Of a DNA stretch of 64,000 nt, positions 10,524 through 20,937 are shown one piece after another. The notes under the pieces were generated by a model. It ran no database searches. It saw nothing but the letters and a program-made list of their open reading frames with translations, and was not told where the DNA came from. The number at the start of each line of letters is the position of its first letter. Positions within the stretch are counted from its first letter, which is position 1. Source of the DNA: CAVTYH01 sp963773875 (GTDB taxonomy: Bacteria; Planctomycetota; Planctomycetia; Pirellulales; JADZDJ01); the NCBI GenBank assembly GCA_963773875.1, contig CAVZCV010000014.1, forward strand, positions 186,001-250,000, read 5' to 3'. The position numbers were made by a program, and so were the translations under genes.

Positions 10524-13012
10524 TCAAGTCACCGACGTCCTGTTGCGTTCTGCGACGGCGGGGGCCGGCTCATCAGGGGCCCGATTGGTTTCCTCTACCG
10601 CACGATACAGCACTTGCGGTCGAAATGGCTTGGTGACAACGCCATCCATTCCAGCGTCCAAACAGTGCTGGAGATCCTCCTTCATGGCATGCGCCGTCAT
10701 TGCAATAATCGTGATTCTCCGTCCGCGTTCCAGTTCCCATTTCCGGATTGCCGCCGTGGCTTCATAGCCGTCGAGAATTGGCATCTGCACATCCATCAAA
10801 ACCATGTCGAACTGGTTCTGTGTAACCGCTTCGACCGCCGCTTGGCCGTTGTTGACGACCGTCACCGCATGGCCACGCTGGGTAAGCAAACCAACCGCCA
10901 CCTTTTGATTGACTAAACCATCTTCCGCCAGCAGAATTCGACGCGGGACGAAACTCGTCGACCGATCCTGAGCCATCACTTCGACTGGGTTCGCATCAGT
11001 TCGCTCGCCACTAATCGAGAGGGCGATGGCATTGAATAGTTCCGATTGCGTGATGGGCTTCGTCAAAGTGTGCGCCAATCGCAATTCAGCCGCCGGTCTG
11101 CCGACTTCCGGACGGCAGATCGACGAGAGGATGATGATTATCACGTCGCTAATCATTGGATCTTCTCGCACGCGACGTGCGACTTCGTACCCATCCATCC
11201 CAGGCATCATCACATCCAGCAGCATGAGTCGGTATGGCTTCCCCACGCTGACGGTGCGCTTCAGTTCATAAAGAGCGGCTTCACCGCTTGCGACTGCTGT
11301 CGGAAGCACGTTCCAATTCGAAAGCATCTCTTCGCAAATAAGCCGGTTAGTCTCGTTGTCATCGACGACTAAAACGGCCAACCCACGCAGCGTTTCCGAT
11401 TCGGTTGGCCGCGTGGACTCTTGCCTTCCACCGGGAAATTAGCAGTGAATTGAAAGGTGCTTCCCTGGCGGGTGCGCCTTTGACCCAGATTCTGCCGCCC
11501 ATCAACTTCACGAGTTGAGACGCGATGGAAAGGCCTAGGCCGGTTCCCCCAAACTTTCGAGTGGTCGAGGCGTCGACTTGGCTAAATGCCTCGAATACCT
11601 TCGTTTGTTTGTCGACGGGAATACCGATGCCTGTATCGCGTACAGCAAACCGCAAACGAGTCAAATCGGCATCGACCGATTCGACGAGCACACTTACGAC
11701 GACTTCTCCGATGTCTGTGAATTTGATTGCGTTACCCACTAAATTGACGACGATTTGACGCAGTCGCCCTGGATCGCCACAGAGATGATCGGGAACGCCC
11801 GGCGGTATGTGGACGGCCAATTCCAGGCCTTTTTCAGCAGCTCGATTGGCCAATGTATGCAAGGTGTCCCCCAATGTGTCACGAAGTGGAAAGGAATATG
11901 TTCCAGATCGAGTTCCCGGCCTCGATCTTCGACGAATCAAGAATATCGTTTAACAACGACAACAGCGCGTCGGCGGAGTTTTTCACGATTGTCTGGTACT
12001 CGCGCTGTTCGCTCGTGAGCGTCGAATTCAACAATATCTCGGTCATGCCGATGATGCCGTTCATCGGCGTGCGGATCTCGTGGCTCATATTGGCCAGAAA
12101 CTCACTCTTGGCCCGGCTGGCTTCTTCCGCAGCCCTCTTTGCTATTTGCAGTTCGTCTTCGGCCCGCTTCTGCTCTGTTACATCCCGCGAAATTCCAAAC
12201 GTGCCAAGAATTTCTCCATCTTTATCAAGCAGCGGCATCTTCGTTGATGAAACCCACGTGTCCTCGCGCTCGGCCCAAGTTTCCTTCTCGATTTTTGCAA
12301 CCAGCGGCACGCCAGTCCGCATAATCTTCTGTTCGTCTTGCAGGGCCTGACCCGCGTGCTCCGATGAAAAAATGTCCGCGTCGGTTTTGCCGATCGCGTC
12401 CTCCGGCCCCTCCAGCCCGAATTTTCCGGCCATCGCCCGACTAATCCTCAGAAATCGACTGTCTCGGTCTTTGAAGTAGATTGCGTCGGGAATGCTGTCC
12501 ATCAAAGAACTTAATAGCCGCTGCTCAAGGTTGAGCGATTCCGCCGTGGTTACCCGCTCGGTCACATCCCAAAAAATTACTTCGACACCAACAATGGCGC
12601 CTGTGCGGTTGCGAACCGGCCCTTTAATTCGTTCGATCAACTGCCGTTTGCCATTGGGCAATCGCAACTCTTCCGCCCGCGCAGGACAACGCCGGTCTGC
12701 AAGACTTTCGCATCATCGTCCCGGTATTTTTGGGCAACAGATGCTGGAAACAGGTCGGCGTCCGTTTTTCCTAGGACGTCGTCCGCACGCGCCCGATGAA
12801 GTTCCAGATAATTGCGATTGACGAACACGCGTCGGCCACCGCGGTCCTTGACGATAACGTTGAACGGCAGACAGTCGGCCAGCGACTGAAAAAGGCTTTC
12901 TGCATGGCGCATTGCATCATTGCAAGCATCCGCTGAACCTTGATTTGATCCGGCACAGAGGTCTGTGAGCCAAGTCGAAGAATGCGTCGGTGGATTCTCT
13001 GCGCTCGTTCAT
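10524..13012 (-). pseudogene. Hybrid sensor histidine kinase: PAS-PAS-HisKA-HATPase-REC-REC, frame-broken
   Basis: Reading leftwards there is a PAS domain (NVIVKDRGGRRVFVNR, about 12,850), then a second PAS domain (SIPDAIYFKDRDSRFLRIS, about 12,480). The HisKA H-box SHEIRTPMNGIIGMTE follows (about 12,070), then HATPase_c with N-box VVNLVGNAIKF and G-boxes DTGIGIP and GGTGLGLSI (11,750-11,520). Two receiver domains end the protein, with phospho-acceptor sites RLMLLDVMMPGMDG and FDMVLMDVQMPILDG. Frame changes lie near 12,920, 12,670, 11,890 and 11,430. The protein would autophosphorylate and relay phosphate to its own receivers. No transmembrane segment is seen, so a cytoplasmic sensor is likely. 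The start is uncertain: 13012 is one ATG, but no ribosome binding site supports it. No separate output regulator is adjacent. Confidence 0.82.
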
Positions 13013-13835
13013 ACCAGAACGTCCGACTAGTAAAATGTGTTAGGCGCAGCTGCCACATTCGGATCGGTATTATGCAATTGTACAAGCAAGCGACCAATAA
13101 AAGTAGCACCGATCCCTTAAATCGAGCCGGCAGTCTCGATGGCGCGACAACCACCACAGTTGGCGTTCCCAATCGGATTACGCTGGACCGTATGGTTTTC
13201 GCCACCCTTTTTGCGAGTCCGCTGTGGTTGATTTTCGCGTATTATTAGTACGGGGCAGCCTGTGAGACACTGCCGTTGCGACCGTTGATCATCCGAAGTG
13301 CCGAGAAGTCATCGATTACGAACACGTGCCGAAAACGACCGTTTTGAGAACCCCAACGTGTGACGAACCTCTGTCGTGGACCGTTCGGAAGTGCTGTTTT
13401 AATAAAACGAACTCCAACAGCAGGCTGTGTTCACTGCGTTTTTAGTAAAATCACCGCGAACGCTGAGTTGCCGGGCGTTTTAGTAAAATGCAAGTGAGTG
13501 CTGAGTTGCCCCGGCCGCGCACTGCGTTTGGAGTTGTGATTAAAAACAATACAGCGGGGGGCGTGCTGGTTGCCCGCAAAACGAAACGACTTCTCCCATT
13601 GTGCCGCGGCTGCAGCTCGGTACGGGTTATCTCGTTGACCGGGCTTTGTTGGCGGTGCGATTTCAAGGCCAATCAACAGCAGAAAATGGGGTTTCGAAGG
13701 TGAGCGCCTATGATCATCAATCGTTTTCGCTTACCGACTTCGAGTGCCTCCGGCGCGATTATCTGCCACTACCACGTGCAGCCTGCCGTGAAATCGGCTA
13801 AGCAGCTCAAACTCTAGCGGCCGTTATGCGACTTT
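13013..13835. other. Intergenic stretch between kinase and recombinase
   Basis: No gene is supported in these 823 bases. Several short frames (for example near 13,488-13,703) have no recognisable domain. The only structure seen is the tandem repeat at 13436-13510. Confidence 0.5.
13436..13510 (+). repeat. Two-copy tandem repeat of about 38 bp
   Basis: The two units (13436-13472 and 13475-13510) both begin GCGTTTTAGTAAAAT (the first with one extra T) and end GCTGAGTTGCC, with a variable middle. The function is unknown. It lies about 330 bp upstream of the recombinase gene. Confidence 0.6.
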
Positions 13836-15164
13836 GTGACTCAGGCAAATCCAATTCTACATTTTCCAGCCAGTGGGCTGATTGACGCGACGCAGGAGCG
13901 GTTCGCAGTCGAGGGGCGCAAATCGGCCGCGGACCACCTGGCGGATTTTGTCGCGACGCTGCGAGCCCGGCAGAATACGTCCAAGCACGTGAGCATGGCG
14001 CGTCGCCACGTCGAGGAAATCATCGCGACGTGCAAAGCCGAGCAAATTGCAGACTTGACCGGAGATGCCGTGTTGCGAGCTATCGACGGCATCCGGCAAG
14101 CGGGCGACAAGCGCGTGAAGGAAGCGGCGGACGCGAACGGCTTGCAGTCTGAAAACATGCAACGGCTACTTGCGAAACATCAAGAGTTTCACCCGTTGGC
14201 TGTGGGCGGAGCATCGCATCGCGGCGGACCCTCTGGCGGCGCTCAAGAGTTTCAACGCCGATACCGACCGCCGGCACGTGCGGCGCGAATTGGCACCGGA
14301 TGAATTGACACAGTTAATTCGTTCAACGGCGACGCGCACCTTGGCAGAGCATCGCATCAGCGGACCGGATCGGGCGATGCTCTATCGGCTGGCGCTGGGC
14401 ACCGGCTTGCGGGCCAGCGAGCTTGCGTAGTTTGACGCCGCAGAGTTTCGACCTGGATGCCGAATTGCCAACGGTGACAGTGGCGGCAGCACACAGCAAG
14501 CGACGCCGCGATGATACGTTGCCATTGCGTGGCGACCTGGCGGAATCAAGCTGCGGGCCTGGCTAAAAGGACAAGCCGCGCGATGGCCGGTTATTTCCGA
14601 CACTGCCGGCGAACACCGCGCGGATGCTGCGGAGCGATTTGAAAGCGGCGCGGGCCGATTGGATTGCGGAGGCGCGAAACGACGAAGAACGACAAGTGCG
14701 CAGCGAATCCGATTTTCTGCGGTATCGCAATGCCGCGGGGGAAGTGGCCGATTTTCACTCCACGCGCCACACGTTCATAAGCGGCATCGTGGCGGGCGGC
14801 GCTTCGGTGAAAGTGGCCCAAGAGCTTGCCCGACACTCGACGCCGACACTCACGATCGGCCGCTATTCGCACACGCGATTGCATGACGTGGCGGCCGCGC
14901 TCGATTCGTTGCCCGACCTCGACGCCACACAGCCCGTAAATCAACCTGCAATGTTGGCGGCAACCGGAACTGACGGCAAACAACTTACGTCGTCGGCACA
15001 TCGGCAGCAAAATCGGCAGCAGTTGGGCGGCGAGTGGTGGCGAAGATCGAGAATCGAAGGCGAGCGATGGCGAAACGCGACTCGATCATGTGCTGCGTGG
15101 CAAATCGTTACCGTGTGCAGAGTTGGCAACAAAAAAACCACGGTTGGCGAGCGGTGGCGAAGAG
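13836..15164 (+). pseudogene. Tyrosine recombinase/phage-type integrase next to tRNA-Glu, frame-broken
   Basis: Three frames carry successive parts. The N-terminal SAM-like core-binding domain (SMARRHVEEIIATCKAEQIADL) is first. It is followed by FTRWLWAEHRIAADPL and the catalytic Arg I region ALGTGLRASEL near 14,400. Next is the beta-hairpin lysine region AAAHSKRRRDDTLPL near 14,490. The last frame has box II: FHSTRHTFISG (His-x-x-Arg), LARHSTPTLT and the tyrosine in IGRYSHT near 14,865. Frame changes lie near 14,180, 14,435 and 14,560. All catalytic residues are present, so the family is certain, but the gene cannot give one protein as written. The last frame runs on into the tRNA (stop about 15,200); that tail is probably not real protein. 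Integrases beside tRNA genes mark integrated islands. Confidence 0.85.
15029..15164 (+). repeat. Three copies of a 19-bp motif between recombinase and tRNA
   Basis: GGCGAG(T/C)G(G/A)TGGCGAA-type copies lie at 15029-15047, 15059-15077 and 15146-15164. The last ends exactly where the tRNA-Glu 3' end begins. Directly repeated short motifs beside an integrase and a tRNA 3' end resemble recombinase arm-type or core sites. That role is inferred. Confidence 0.55.
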
Positions 15165-15237
15165 TACCCCCACGGGGAGTCGAACCCCGGTTTTCGGACT
15201 GAGAACCCGACGTCCTGGGCCACTAGACGATGGGGGC
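15165..15237 (-). tRNA. tRNA-Glu (anticodon CTC)
   Basis: The minus strand folds as a 73-nt cloverleaf. The acceptor is GCCCCCA paired with TGGGGGT (closing G-T wobble), with discriminator A. The D arm contains GTCTAGTGGCCC, the anticodon stem is TCGGG/TCCGA with loop TTCTCAG (anticodon CTC), and the T arm is CGGGG-TTCGACT-CCCCG. CCA is not encoded. The 3' end faces the tyrosine recombinase, the usual arrangement when a tRNA serves as an attachment site. Confidence 0.93.
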
Positions 15238-15303
15238 GTGGCGGCTTTTTATTAGTATCGAACGCGACGGAGAGTTGTCAACGGGGAGGCGCGGCGAAGC
15301 GCC

Positions 15304-15441
15304 GCGAATGACGAATGACGAAACTCGAATGACGAATGAGGTCCAAGTTCCAGGTTCCAATTACGGAGAATATCCGGGCGACCACTTCCAACTGTTTCGA
15401 CATTGGTCATTGGTGATTGGCTATTCATTCGTCATTCGAAT
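15304..15441. repeat. Inverted arrangement of GAATGAC-type intergenic repeats
   Basis: 15304-15340 contains four imperfect GAATGACGAATGA units. 15423-15441 holds the inverse (CATTCGTCATTCGAAT), followed by a local palindrome around ATTTGATGATTCGAAT. The region separates tRNA-Glu from the ThuA gene and carries no frame of note. Confidence 0.55.
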
Positions 15442-15466
15442 TTGATGATTCGAATTTGTTCCCCAA

Positions 15467-16504
15467 TCATTCCATCTTGAGATCACTAGGCTTCACGCCT
15501 TTGACGAAGCCTTTCGTTTTATACGGCGAGGGTTTGAAATCGCCGACGAGGTCGACGTCCAGGGTTTCAGGAATCTCCAGGTGCAGACACCAGTAGGTGG
15601 CGTTCACCAACAGGCGGCGGAAGGCCGCATTGGACATATCTTGTGAGCAGCCCATCGTGGTGGTGAAAACGCGGCCGGCTTGCGAGCCATCAGCGTGCAG
15701 CGAATAGGTTTTGGTCCAGGCCACCGGCATCATCGGGTCGTTCTTCTTGCCTTCGACCGGTTTGGAATCGCAATCGAGGCCTTCCAGCACCTGGCCCAGC
15801 AGCAGCGGCTGGCTGTCGCCAGGAAGCGGGAGGTTGACGCCGTAGACGTCGGTTGTGAGGCAGATATCGCCGCTTTTGATGCCGCGCAGGATTGGGTTTT
15901 GTTCCATGCCCGGGGCGATGATCGCCTTCGTGCCTTCCTTGCCGTGCTGGCCATGGTGGTTGACCCAAGTTTCGCCGAGCACCTGGCGGCCGAAGCCTTT
16001 TTCGAAGCCGGAGTCTTTGGAGTTGTAGCTGAAGCGGGCGAATGTTTTTTGCGCGTCTTTGATGTTGAAGGCGTGCGTGGCGGTGCGCAGACCGATGACG
16101 GGCTTGCCGGCGTTTAAGTAATCGACGATGTGCTGCATTTGATCGTCGGGCAGATCGCGAAAGCGGGTGAAGACGATCATCAGGTCCGCGGTTTTGAGGG
16201 CTTCCAGGCCCGGGATGTTATTGAGGATGTCGGGATTAATTTCGCCTGAGTCGGGATCAATGGCGAACAGCACTGTGCATTTGAAGCCATGCCGCCTGGC
16301 GAGAATTTTCGCCAGCTGCGGCAGCGCCTCTTCGGAGCGATATTCTTCATCGCCGCTGATGAGCACGATGTGCTTGCCGTGGCCGGCACCCGTGGCGCCT
16401 TCGTAGGTGACCCAAGGATCGGCGGCGTGGGCCGGGGCGGAAAATTGAACCGCGAAGGCCGCGAACAGTGCGCGGAAAGCCGCGGTGGTGGTCGATCGAT
16501 ACAT
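15467..16504 (-). CDS. Exported ThuA-domain protein
   Basis: The start at 16504 is chosen because it follows a GGGGG site by about 7 nt and opens a clear signal peptide (FRALFAAFAVQFSAPAHA). The mature protein (345 residues in all) has the ThuA fold: KHIVLISGDEEYRSEEALPQ near the start, DLMIVFTRFRDLPDD, then AGKPVIGLRTATHAF and a GRVFTTTMGCSQDMSNAAFRRLL end. ThuA proteins have a class-I glutamine amidotransferase-like fold and are linked to trehalose or other sugar use, but the reaction is not established. It is the last gene of a minus-strand series after an LRR protein and a Gfo/Idh oxidoreductase, a common planctomycete combination. Confidence 0.88.
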   Translation of the reverse strand: MYRSTTTAAFRALFAAFAVQFSAPAHAADPWVTYEGATGAGHGKHIVLISGDEEYRSEEALPQLAKILARRHGFKCTVLFAIDPDSGEINPDILNNIPGLEALKTADLMIVFTRFRDLPDDQMQHIVDYLNAGKPVIGLRTATHAFNIKDAQKTFARFSYNSKDSGFEKGFGRQVLGETWVNHHGQHGKEGTKAIIAPGMEQNPILRGIKSGDICLTTDVYGVNLPLPGDSQPLLLGQVLEGLDCDSKPVEGKKNDPMMPVAWTKTYSLHADGSQAGRVFTTTMGCSQDMSNAAFRRLLVNATYWCLHLEIPETLDVDLVGDFKPSPYKTKGFVKGVKPSDLKME

Positions 16505-16603
16505 TTTGATTCCCCCGAGATTTGAGTTGATTTGATGAAAGCGATTGTGAAATCGCTCGCATCCGCCCTGTCGTCTCTGCGTCTTTACCTCTCTGCGGTT
16601 CAA

Positions 16604-17854
16604 CTACCGCGTGGTCTTTAACCCCGGCAGTGCGGCTTCCAGTTTCTTGATGCCCTCGGGCGTGGTGTGCGTGAATTCCAGATCGAGCGTTTTAAGTTTC
16701 TTGAGCGCCGCGAGCTGGGCAAGGCCGACGTCGGTCGTGCCAGTGGCTTCCAAGTTCAGCGTGGCAAGGTTCGGCAGGCCGGCGACAGTTTTGAGTGCCT
16801 CGTCCGTGATTTTGAGCCCCTGCAAGTTCAGCGACGTGAGTGCTTTGAGCGGCGCGAGCTTCGCGATGCCGGCATCGGTGACGTTGGAATCCCAAAGATC
16901 GAGCGTCTCCAGGCCAGTGAGTTCCGCAAGGTGCTCCGCCCCGACATCGCGGAGCGGCGTTTCGCTGAGTGCGAGGATTTTTAGTGCCGGCAGCTTCTTG
17001 AGATGCGCCAGGCCCGGCCCTTGCACAGCGGTGGCCCGCAGATCGAGGCGTTTGAGTTTGCTGAGACCGGCGAGCGACTTCAGGCCGTCGTCGGCAACCG
17101 CAGTTCGCAGCAGATAGAGCTCATCGAGGTTCGGCAAATCTGACATGGCTCGCATGCCGGCGTCGGTGAGCCGGGTGTCTTCCATCCACAGGCCTTTGAG
17201 ATTCGGAAAGCGGCGGATGCTTTCCATCGCCGCATCAGTGACTTCCGGGCTGCGGATTTTGAGACGTTCGAGCTTCGCCAGCGGCGCGAGTTTAGCCACG
17301 CCGGCATCGCCAATTTTCATGCAACCGCGCAGGTCGAGCACGCGCAAATTGCTGAGCGGGGCGACATGATCCATCGCCGCGTCGGTGAGGTTGTTGAAAA
17401 GCAACAGTAGCTGATCGAGTTTGGGGAAGCGCTCTTTGAGGTTCGCGAGGCCCTCGTCGGTCATGCGCGAATTGCGGCGCAGGCTGAGCATGGTGAGGGC
17501 CGGCAGATCGCGGAGTTCGAGTACGCCGGCGTTGGTGAGCTCCGTGTTTTCGAGCGTGAGCTGCTTGACATTTTTCAGCCCGCACACGAGCGGCACACTC
17601 TGGTCGTTGAATTGCGAGCCGACCACGACCACGGTTTCCAACTTCGGCAGGTTGCGGAGCTGAGCGAGGTCTTTATCGGTGAAGTCGGAATCGGTGAAGT
17701 CGACGGCCGTGATGTTTCCATCGCGATCGCGATTCACCTCGGCATAGATTTTTTCAAAGCTATTGGCAATAGCCGATTGATCGACGGTTTCGGCACGCGC
17801 AAACGAACTGACGAGGCAAATCGCAAATGTAAAAATCAACGTGCGTAGTAACAT
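16604..17854 (-). CDS. Exported leucine-rich-repeat protein
   Basis: The start is set at 17854, where MLLRTLIFTFAICLVSSFARA forms a signal peptide; an in-frame ATG 54 bp upstream would extend it without need. After about residue 35 the protein is a run of 12-14 cysteine-poor LRR units of about 24 residues (pattern LTDAGMRAMSDLPNLDELYL, then DAGIAKLAPLKALTSLNL), ending GLKTTR. Such ladders mediate protein-protein or ligand recognition outside the cytoplasm; no catalytic motif is visible. It lies between the Gfo/Idh gene (66 bp upstream) and the ThuA gene (99 bp downstream) on the same strand, probably one operon. Confidence 0.87.
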   Translation of the reverse strand: MLLRTLIFTFAICLVSSFARAETVDQSAIANSFEKIYAEVNRDRDGNITAVDFTDSDFTDKDLAQLRNLPKLETVVVVGSQFNDQSVPLVCGLKNVKQLTLENTELTNAGVLELRDLPALTMLSLRRNSRMTDEGLANLKERFPKLDQLLLLFNNLTDAAMDHVAPLSNLRVLDLRGCMKIGDAGVAKLAPLAKLERLKIRSPEVTDAAMESIRRFPNLKGLWMEDTRLTDAGMRAMSDLPNLDELYLLRTAVADDGLKSLAGLSKLKRLDLRATAVQGPGLAHLKKLPALKILALSETPLRDVGAEHLAELTGLETLDLWDSNVTDAGIAKLAPLKALTSLNLQGLKITDEALKTVAGLPNLATLNLEATGTTDVGLAQLAALKKLKTLDLEFTHTTPEGIKKLEAALPGLKTTR

Positions 17855-17920
17855 GGAAGCAGCTCTTGAGCGGCCCTCAGCCAAGTGGGAGGTTTGGGAA
17901 ATTCGCAACAGCCCCGCGCA

Positions 17921-19371
17921 CTAAATCGAATAACCGGCGCGGAATTTGGGATGGATGACTTCCGCCACCTCGGGCGCATTTTTCGCCGTGAGGTTTTTGG
18001 CGTCCCATTCGATCTTCTTGCCCGGCTCGTCGGGCTGGGTAGCCGTCCAAATCGCCAGGTTGCCCAGCAGCACCGTTTCTGTGAGCGGCACGGCGTAATT
18101 GGGGAAATTCGACATCGCTGGCTCGCCCCCTTTGATGGCGGCGACCCATTCGTCCCAGTGGCCGGGCGATTTGGGGAACTCCGCTTCGAATTCTTCCAGG
18201 CCGTTGGAGAGTTGGATTTTGCCTTCGGCGTAGTCGCCCGGAGCATAGAGCATGCCTTTTTCGCCGACCACGAGGCAGGCGCTGTCGGAGAAACGCGGAC
18301 GGCGAGCGGCTTTCTTTTCGTCCGCCTTTTTGGCGTCAGCATCGTCGGCGACGTCGTCCGATTTCTTCGCGCTCTTTTTGCCGGACTTCGTGTTATCGGG
18401 CTCGGGCGTGAAATTCGCGAGCAGTTCCATCGGCTTGATACCACCGTCGGACCAGAACAATTTTAATTCCGGATGACGATCGTTCGCCGCAAATTCGTAC
18501 GTGAGCGATTTCGTTTTGCTCGGGTAACTATCGCGATTGTGCCCGGTGGTGACGGCCTGCACGGTGAGCGGATTTCGCAGATCGAGCGCCATGAACGGCA
18601 TGTTCATGGTGTGGCAAGCCATATCGCCGAGCGAACCAGTGCCGAAATCCCACCAGCCGCGCCAATTGAAGGGATGATAACTTTCAGCAAACGGACGATA
18701 CGCGACCGGACCCAAATACAAATTCCAATGCATTTGCTTGGGCGCCGGTTTGGCTTCCGCCCGAGCGATGCCTTGCGGCCAGATGGGGCGATTGGTCCAG
18801 ATGTGAACTTCTTTCACCGGGCCAAGCACGCCGGCGCGAATCATGGCCGCCGTGCGACGCAAATTGCTGTTCGCCGTGTGCTGGTTTCCCATTTGCGTGG
18901 CGACTTTTTGCTCCGCGGCAATTTCGCCGAGCCGACGAGCTTCCCATAAGCTGTGTGTCAGCGGCTTTTGCACAAACGCATGCTTACCGAGCCGCATGGC
19001 GGCGGCCGCGATAACGGCATGATTATGATCGGGCGTGCTGACAGTGACCGCGTCGATGCTGTCGGCCATTTCGTCGAACATATCGCGCCAGTCTTGGTAG
19101 CGCCTGGCCGCGGAATGGGCATCGCCGATTTTCGCCAGGGTGTTGTCGTCGACATCGCAGATGGCAACGACGTCGCCAAAGCGCGAGGCATCTTTGGCCT
19201 CTTCTTGTCCTTTGCCGCCGACGCCAATGCAGGCGAAGCGGATTTTTTCGTTCGGGCTGGTACTCTCGGCGGCCGGGCGCCGCTGACAAAGTATCCGGCG
19301 CCAGCGAGGCTGACCCCCGCGAGTGCGGAGGTCTTCAAAAACTCACGCCGAGAAGTTCGTAAGCGCGTCAT
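17921..19371 (-). CDS. Tat-exported Gfo/Idh/MocA family oxidoreductase (one frame break)
   Basis: The ATG at 19371 opens a twin-arginine signal (SRREFLKTSALAGVSLAGAG). A frame change near 19,278 leads into STSPNEKIRFACIGVGGKGQ, the Rossmann nucleotide-binding motif, then VAICDVDDNTL, the substrate-domain motif FVQKPLTHSLWEARRL (the EKP-type lysine region), and GWWDFGTGSLGDMACHTMN. An insert rich in Lys/Asp/Ala (GKKSAKKSDDVADDADAKK) sits near the C-terminal third. The family oxidises or reduces sugars using NAD(P) held in the protein; exported members carry bound cofactor. It heads the unit with LRR and ThuA genes and is divergent from the MFS transporter, so it likely acts in sugar breakdown in the periplasm. 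Confidence 0.88.
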
Positions 19372-19504
19372 GTTAACAGGCCCTCCCGAATCGATAAATG
19401 TTTGCGGTTGATCGGCGCAATTTCCCCGCTGGAATGATAACATGGGCCGATCGTAAATTGCCAGCACCGGGGCGATCCCGTCTTTGGGGGAGTAAACGCG
19501 ATCT

Positions 19505-20893
19505 ATGGCTAGCCAACCCGCCGCATTCGATGCTCCGCTGTCGCCCCCGCCACTCGCGCTAGGCATGTATGTGCGGCTTTCCCTGATGATGTTCTTGCAG
19601 TACGCGATTTGGGGTGCATGGGTTCCAATTCTATTGCCGATTTTGCAAGCGCGGGGTTTAGACGCCGGTCAAATTGGGCTGATCGCCGCTGTTGGGGCGC
19701 TGGGCGCGGTTTTCGCGCCGTTTGTGGCGGGCCAAATTGCCGATCGATATTTTGCGACGGAACGCTTTTTGGGCATCAGCCATCTTCTGGGCGCGGTGCT
19801 GATGTGGCGGTTGGCGTCTTTGGAAACGTATTCGGAGTTTTTGTGGTACTCGCTTATCTGGTCGATTCTGTACACGCCGACGCTGGCGCTCACGAACTCG
19901 CTGGCGTTTCATCATCTGCCGGACCGCGATCGCGATTTTAGCCGACTGCGATTGTGGGGCACGCTCGGTTGGATTATCGCCGGGATCGCCGTCGGCCAGT
20001 GGCTTTTACACAGATACACGCCAGAGGGCCTGACCGGCGAAGCGTTAACGAACGCCTGGAACACTGGACGCATCGATGCCTTCAAACTGAGTGCGATTCT
20101 GGGCGCAATCATGGGCGTTTACTGTTTCACCTTGCCGCACACGCCGCCGCAAAAAGGCCGGCGGGCGAACGCCACTTGGGAAGCGCGCGAGGAGATTCAA
20201 CGCAATGCCACCTTGATGGCACTGTTTTTGTTTTCCGTCGTGGTGAGCGTCATTCATCAATTCCCTGTGATGCACGCGGCGAATTTCATTTCGCAATATC
20301 AAGCGAAAGCCGAAGGGCTCGTGAATTTCTTTAATTCGATTTTCGGCGTTGGCGGCGGCGGATTGATGACGATTGGGCAGGTCTCAGAGATTGTGATGCT
20401 CGCGTGCTTGCCATTTTTTACGACGCGATTTTCGAAGAAATCGCTGATGATTGTGGGCCTGCTGGCCTACGCAGCACGAATGGCGCTGTTCGCCTATGTC
20501 GAACCGATTGCCGCGCAAACGGGCATTTCGCCAATCTTGGTCGTCATCGCTGGTTTGGCAATGCATGGCATTTGCTTCGGATTCTTTATCGTGCTGGCCT
20601 TCATGATTATCGATGAACAAACGACGCACGATGTGCGCGCCAGTGCACAATCGCTCTATAACGTAATTATCTTCGGCGTAGGCATCATCGTCGGCAGCCC
20701 AATCGCCATGGGAGTGCTTGTTTGGGCGAAATCGACGACGGCTGCTGCTGCTGCTGAATCAGCGACAACCGCGACTGCTGCAACTGGCAATTACTTCCCC
20801 GCTCTGTTCAGCGTCATGATGTGGCTGTCACTACTGACGCTCGCCGCATTCGCTTTCCTGTATCCCGGCAAAGGACAACGAGCGCCGGGCTAA
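19505..20893 (+). CDS. MFS transporter, nucleoside:H+ symporter (NupG/XapB-like) family
   Basis: 462 residues with about 12 hydrophobic helices. The opening MFLQYAIWGAWVPILLP and the central LRLWGTLGWIIAGIAVGQWLL are typical of the nucleoside proton symporter branch of the major facilitator superfamily. IREIARCH-like signature motifs of other MFS groups are absent. A polyalanine/threonine loop (near residues 415-432) precedes the last helix. In planctomycetes such transporters are widespread and their substrate is often not a nucleoside, so the substrate is uncertain. It is divergent from the Tat-exported Gfo/Idh gene and could import a sugar or nucleoside product from that pathway. Confidence 0.85.
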   Translation: MASQPAAFDAPLSPPPLALGMYVRLSLMMFLQYAIWGAWVPILLPILQARGLDAGQIGLIAAVGALGAVFAPFVAGQIADRYFATERFLGISHLLGAVLMWRLASLETYSEFLWYSLIWSILYTPTLALTNSLAFHHLPDRDRDFSRLRLWGTLGWIIAGIAVGQWLLHRYTPEGLTGEALTNAWNTGRIDAFKLSAILGAIMGVYCFTLPHTPPQKGRRANATWEAREEIQRNATLMALFLFSVVVSVIHQFPVMHAANFISQYQAKAEGLVNFFNSIFGVGGGGLMTIGQVSEIVMLACLPFFTTRFSKKSLMIVGLLAYAARMALFAYVEPIAAQTGISPILVVIAGLAMHGICFGFFIVLAFMIIDEQTTHDVRASAQSLYNVIIFGVGIIVGSPIAMGVLVWAKSTTAAAAAESATTATAATGNYFPALFSVMMWLSLLTLAAFAFLYPGKGQRAPG

Positions 20894-20937
20894 GAGCGCA
20901 ATCCTCTGCTCCGCCTCTCCGCGGACGATCACGGTCT

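Noticed and set aside
12982..13248. 88-codon plus-strand frame upstream of the hybrid kinase
   Set aside because: No domain, and its first part overlaps the probable kinase N-terminus on the other strand.
15165..15202. C-terminal end of the recombinase reading VPPRGVEPRFSD
   Set aside because: These codons are the complement of tRNA-Glu; such run-through tails arise from reading a tRNA antisense.
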